Origin: Terriglobia bacterium | GTDB taxonomy: Bacteria > Acidobacteriota > Terriglobia > Terriglobales > Acidobacteriaceae | Length of the DNA: 46,189 bases | Assembly: GCA_020073645.1 (NCBI GenBank) | Contig: JAIQET010000032.1 | Span: forward strand, 1-46,189 | Reading direction: 5' to 3' | Part shown: positions 43,743 to 46,189 of the stretch, piece by piece | How positions within the stretch are numbered: position 1 is the first letter of the stretch | Layout: each line of letters opens with the position of its first letter | Program-made: the position numbers and the translations under genes | The notes under the pieces: model-generated | The model's input: only the letters and a program-made list of their open reading frames with translations | The model's database searches: none | Told to the model about the DNA's origin: nothing

Positions 43743-45209
43743 ATGCCCTCCGAGAAAATCCTGGTGGTTGACGACGAGCGCCTGGTGCGCTGGTCGCTGC
43801 GGCAGAAGTGTGAGGAGTGGGGCTACGCCGTGGTGGAGGCGGAGGCCGGCGAGCCCGCGCTCAAGCTGGCGCAGAACGAGTCGCCCGACCTGGTGCTGCT
43901 CGACGTGCGCCTGCCCGACATCAGCGGCCTCGAGGTGCTGGATCAACTGAAGAAGAACGGCGACGCCCGCGCCGTGATCATGATTACCGCCGACCCGCAA
44001 CTGGACGACGTGAAAGCCGCGCTCAAGCTGGGCGCCTATGACTTCGTCGGCAAGCCGCTGGACTTCGACGAGCTCAACGTCGCCATCAAGAATGCGCTTG
44101 AGACCACCCGGCTGCGCACGGAAGTTCAGTCGCTGCGCGGGCAGGTGCGGCGGCGTGCCGGCTATCACGAGGTGGTCAGCACCTCGGCCAAGATGACCGA
44201 GCTGATGAACTTCGTGCGCAAGGTGGCGTCCAGCGAGGCCACCACCATCCTGATCCAGGGCGAGAGCGGCACGGGCAAAGACCTGATCGCCAAGGCCATC
44301 CACTACGAGAGTTCGCGGCAGGAGAAGGCCTTCGTGGCCATCAACTGCTCGGCGATTCCGGAGACGCTGATGGAGGCCGAACTCTTCGGCCACGAGCGGG
44401 GTGCGTTCACCGACGCCAAGCAGATGAAGAAGGGTCTGTTCGAGGTGGCGGATGGTGGAACGCTGTTTCTGGATGAGATTGGCGAGCTCTCTCCGCTGTT
44501 GCAGGCCAAGCTGCTGCGGGTGCTGGAGGACCAGGTGATTCGCCGGGTGGGCGGGGTGCGCGATATGCAGGTGGATGTGCGGGTGATTGCGGCGTCCAAT
44601 CGCGACCTGGAGAAGGCGGTGCGCGAAACCCAGTTCCGGCAGGACCTTTATTATCGGCTCGCCATTATTTCGATCTTTATTCCGCCGCTGCGGGACCGGA
44701 AGGAAGACATCTTGCCGCTGGTGGATTTCTTCATCGAGCGCTACAACCGCAAGTTTAAGAAGTCGGTGCGCGGGATTACCGAGGAGACGCGCCGCCTGTT
44801 GCTGGGACACAACTGGCCGGGCAATGTGCGCGAGCTCAAGAACTCGATCGAGCGGGCCATGATCCTGGAGGAAGAGCCGCTGATCCGGCCGGTGTATCTG
44901 CCGTTCTCGGTGGCGGAGTCGGGGGGACTGACCGCGTTCGAGCGAACGGCTTCGACCGACGGCGGACAGCAACTGGCCAACGGCCGCATGCTGCCCCGGC
45001 TGTACATCCCGGAAGGCGGGACATCGCTGGAAGAGGTGGAGCGGTCCATGGTGGAGATCGCCATGCGCCAGGCCAACGGGAACCAGACCCACGCCGCCAA
45101 GCTGCTCGACATCTCGCGCGACGCGCTACGCTACAAGCTCAAGAAATTCGGCCTCATCCGCGCCGAGGATGAAGAGCCCGAACCCGCTGCCGATGAAGGC
45201 AACGGCTGA
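43743..45209 (+). CDS. Sigma-54-dependent response regulator (NtrC family)
   Basis: The protein of 488 residues has a receiver (1-120) with phospho-acceptor Asp54 (LVLLDVRLPD), DD at 10-11 and Lys104. The AAA+ domain (about 145-375) has Walker A GESGTGKD (173-180), the sigma-54-contacting GAFTDA loop (220-225; the common form is GAFTGA), Walker B LFLDEIGEL and the arginine region of RQDLYYRLAI. A Fis-type helix-turn-helix closes the protein (about 440-475, NGNQTHAAKLLDISRDALRYKLKKFGL). It is the cognate partner of the kinase 104 bases upstream and the obvious activator of the -24/-12 site before resB. The Asp in place of Gly in GAFTGA is an occasional natural variant. Confidence 0.94.
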   Translation: MPSEKILVVDDERLVRWSLRQKCEEWGYAVVEAEAGEPALKLAQNESPDLVLLDVRLPDISGLEVLDQLKKNGDARAVIMITADPQLDDVKAALKLGAYDFVGKPLDFDELNVAIKNALETTRLRTEVQSLRGQVRRRAGYHEVVSTSAKMTELMNFVRKVASSEATTILIQGESGTGKDLIAKAIHYESSRQEKAFVAINCSAIPETLMEAELFGHERGAFTDAKQMKKGLFEVADGGTLFLDEIGELSPLLQAKLLRVLEDQVIRRVGGVRDMQVDVRVIAASNRDLEKAVRETQFRQDLYYRLAIISIFIPPLRDRKEDILPLVDFFIERYNRKFKKSVRGITEETRRLLLGHNWPGNVRELKNSIERAMILEEEPLIRPVYLPFSVAESGGLTAFERTASTDGGQQLANGRMLPRLYIPEGGTSLEEVERSMVEIAMRQANGNQTHAAKLLDISRDALRYKLKKFGLIRAEDEEPEPAADEGNG

Positions 45210-45213
45210 GGTC

Positions 45214-45262
45214 GGACCTCAGACTTTGGACCTCGGACTTCGGACCTCAGACTTCAGACCTC
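45214..45262 (+). repeat. Seven perfectly phased 7-bp repeats (GGACCTC/AGACTTC units)
   Basis: Forty-nine bases divide exactly into GGACCTC, AGACTTT, GGACCTC, GGACTTC, GGACCTC, AGACTTC, AGACCTC. The array begins 5 bases after the response-regulator stop codon. It is the largest of four heptamer arrays in the window; no inverted partner arm is seen nearby. Confidence 0.9.
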
Positions 45263-45731
45263 TTCTCTTGGATTTCGGCAGGGGACGCGTGCCTAGATCT
45301 TGAGAAAAAAAATTTAAGTCAAAATCCGGGAAACAAAGAAGTTACGGGCGCTAGATTTCGCAAAATCCGGCATCGATTGGAGTTAGCCGCAAAATCGGGA
45401 GCCGGAAGGACTTAGCAGGGCCGGGGTGGGAGGCAGAGGGGTGATCGAGACGCAGGGGGCTGGCGACGACGGCGAAAACGAAGCGATTGCGGCGATTACT
45501 GTTGAGCTATTCATTGTTTCTTACCATCTACTTTCAGCATAGCAGATCGGGCAGGGTAAATGGGACATGGATGGGAAGTTTTTATTGGCAATCGGATGAG
45601 GGAGTTAGGGGAGGCGGGAGGGTTTCTGGGGGTTGACAGGGATGGCAGCGCCCCGATCATCTGCGCTTCCGTGTGCCTGCTCTTCGACATACCTTCTTCC
45701 CCTTTCCTTCGCTGAAATCATATTCAATTTC

Positions 45732-45795
45732 GTGCGGATTTAGGGGATCAGGTCAAAACTTACCTTTGTGCGGAAAGAGGGGAGCAGGTCACCAC
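45732..45795 (+). repeat. 28-bp direct repeat, two copies 36 bases apart
   Basis: The segments 45732-45759 and 45768-45795 both begin GTGCGGA, contain AGGGGA and CAGGTCA in register, and agree at 22 of 28 positions. They lie 60-160 bases upstream of the IS110 leader hairpin. They recall the GGGGTCAGGTC-type words found with REP-like elements, but that link is from memory only. Confidence 0.55.
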
Positions 45796-45853
45796 GTCAC
45801 TGACAGTAGCAGAAAACGTCCCGTCTGTATGAATGCATAAGTGAAATGAAGAA

Positions 45854-45926
45854 GGGTTCTCCGAGCGGCTACGATGCTGAGACCGGCGAAGAAAGCGCCG
45901 GCTCAGAAAGCTCACCAGGAGAACCC
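45854..45926 (+). ncRNA. Nested hairpin in the IS110 left end: candidate bridge RNA segment
   Basis: GGGTTCTCC (45854-45862) pairs perfectly with GGAGAACCC (45918-45926). Inside it CTGAG-A-CCGGCG (45877-45888) pairs with CGCCGG-CTCAG (45896-45906), an 11-bp stem with one bulged A and a seven-base loop. The outer stem contains the transposase ribosome site AGGAG, ending one base before the ATG. IS110-group elements encode a recombination-guiding bridge RNA in this 5' non-coding end; the fold here fits part of such an RNA, but its full extent is not determined. Confidence 0.5.
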
Positions 45927-45927
45927 C

Positions 45928-46189
45928 ATGAACGCCCTTCACTATATCGGATTCGACGTACACAAGAAAACCATCAGTTTCTGCGTCAAGACTGCCGCCG
46001 GCGAGATCGTGGAAGAAGGCAGCGTGCCGGCGCAACGCGCGGGATTGCGGCAATGGGCCTCGGCCCGGCCGCAAGCCTGGCGGGGAGCACTGGAAGCGAC
46101 CTTGTTCAGCGGTTGGATCTACGACACCCTGAAGCCCTACGGCGAGCAGTTGGAGATGGCGCATCCGGCCAAGATGAAAGCCATCAGCG
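45928..46189 (+). CDS. IS110-family transposase/recombinase, N-terminal part (cut by window edge)
   Basis: The frame starts MNALHYIGFDVHKKTISFCV, the RuvC-like DEDD start of IS110-family recombinases, with the first catalytic Asp in GFDVHK. ALEAT near residue 55 carries the next acidic residue (the usual E in the MEATG-type motif), followed by EMAHPAKMKAI. Eighty-seven codons are inside the window and no stop is met. AGGAG lies 6 bases before the ATG and is buried in the leader hairpin. IS110 enzymes join DNA without classical inverted ends, guided by a bridge RNA. Confidence 0.9.
   Translation, partial: MNALHYIGFDVHKKTISFCVKTAAGEIVEEGSVPAQRAGLRQWASARPQAWRGALEATLFSGWIYDTLKPYGEQLEMAHPAKMKAIS

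Larger units (their letters stand above)
45210..45927. other. 718-bp gene-free stretch between the response regulator and the IS110 transposase
   Basis: No supported gene; a minus-strand frame at 45760-46164 is an antisense shadow of the transposase. The stretch holds the heptamer array (45214-45262), three spaced copies of AAAATC(C)GG-type words near 45320, 45361 and 45391, an A-rich run near 45305, a 28-bp direct repeat (45732-45759, 45768-45795) and the structured IS110 leader. It is AT-richer than the coding regions. The exact left end of the insertion sequence is not visible. Confidence 0.5.
45755..46189 (+). mobile_element. Left part of an IS110-family insertion sequence
   Basis: It comprises the structured leader and the start of the transposase gene. 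The left boundary is an estimate from the direct-repeat zone and could lie anywhere from about 45730 to 45850; IS110 elements usually lack terminal inverted repeats, so it cannot be read off this sequence. The right part lies outside the window. Confidence 0.6.

Noticed and set aside
43641..45092. A 483-codon open frame on the minus strand
   Set aside because: Antisense shadow of the sigma-54 response regulator; GC-rich third positions keep the opposite frame open. His/Gln-rich nonsense composition.
45760..46164. Minus-strand 134-codon frame at the right end
   Set aside because: Antisense to the IS110 transposase start and its structured leader.

Overview
The window looks like chromosomal DNA of an acidobacterium (Acidobacteriota, Terriglobia-like). 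That is an inference from the gene repertoire and style: System II cytochrome c maturation, doubled-CXXCH multihaem cytochromes, NHL-repeat proteins, an acidobacterial-type VWFA protein, a bbp2-type porin beside an ammonium transporter, hopanoid-type glycosyltransferases, and GC-rich coding. No rRNA or marker gene is present to prove it.

Region 1 (1-3.35 kb): the 5' end of an unidentified, possibly AarF/UbiB-like gene on the minus strand; a monofunctional aspartokinase with two ACT domains; a tiny GTG-initiated protein with two NNPF motifs; and a LysR regulator. Region 2 (2.4-11.0 kb, minus strand): a nitrogen-assimilation run, transcribed porin, ammonium transporter, glutamate synthase large subunit, LysR regulator. 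Neither gltD nor a P-II gene is in the run. Region 3 (11.5-14.8 kb): the RNase P RNA gene on the minus strand, then two MacB/FtsX-type permeases on the plus strand. Their leaders carry striking inverted arrays of 7-bp units. Region 4 (14.8-20.2 kb): two HpnI/ceramide-glucosyltransferase-like GT2/GT21 enzymes on either side of a sugar-nucleotide epimerase, plus an ArnT-like GT-C transferase, probably a lipid or glycolipid modification locus. Region 5 (20.3-29.2 kb): a PAS hybrid histidine kinase, two tandem membrane-anchored TPR proteins, a secreted VWFA protein with a small secreted partner, and two GT-C-like polytopic membrane proteins, one with a TPR tail.

Region 6 (29.2-45.2 kb) is the most notable part. 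A minus-strand run encodes a 16-haem cytochrome, an NHL beta-propeller, a tetrahaem cytochrome, a SurA/PpiC-type isomerase, a large outer-membrane beta-barrel, a second NHL propeller and a 12-haem cytochrome. Divergent from it, a plus-strand operon encodes ResB and ResC/CcsA (System II haem attachment), a histidine kinase and a sigma-54-dependent response regulator. A near-consensus -24/-12 promoter lies directly in front of resB. I read this as a self-contained porin-cytochrome electron conduit, possibly with a filament-forming tetrahaem cytochrome, encoded together with its maturation and control. The tetrahaem protein and the first ~215 residues of the 12-haem protein share one module.

Region 7 (45.2-46.2 kb): a perfectly phased 7 x 7-bp repeat array, a non-coding stretch, and the left end and start of an IS110-family element. 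Its leader folds into a nested hairpin that buries the transposase ribosome-binding site; this leader is where bridge RNAs lie in IS110 elements.
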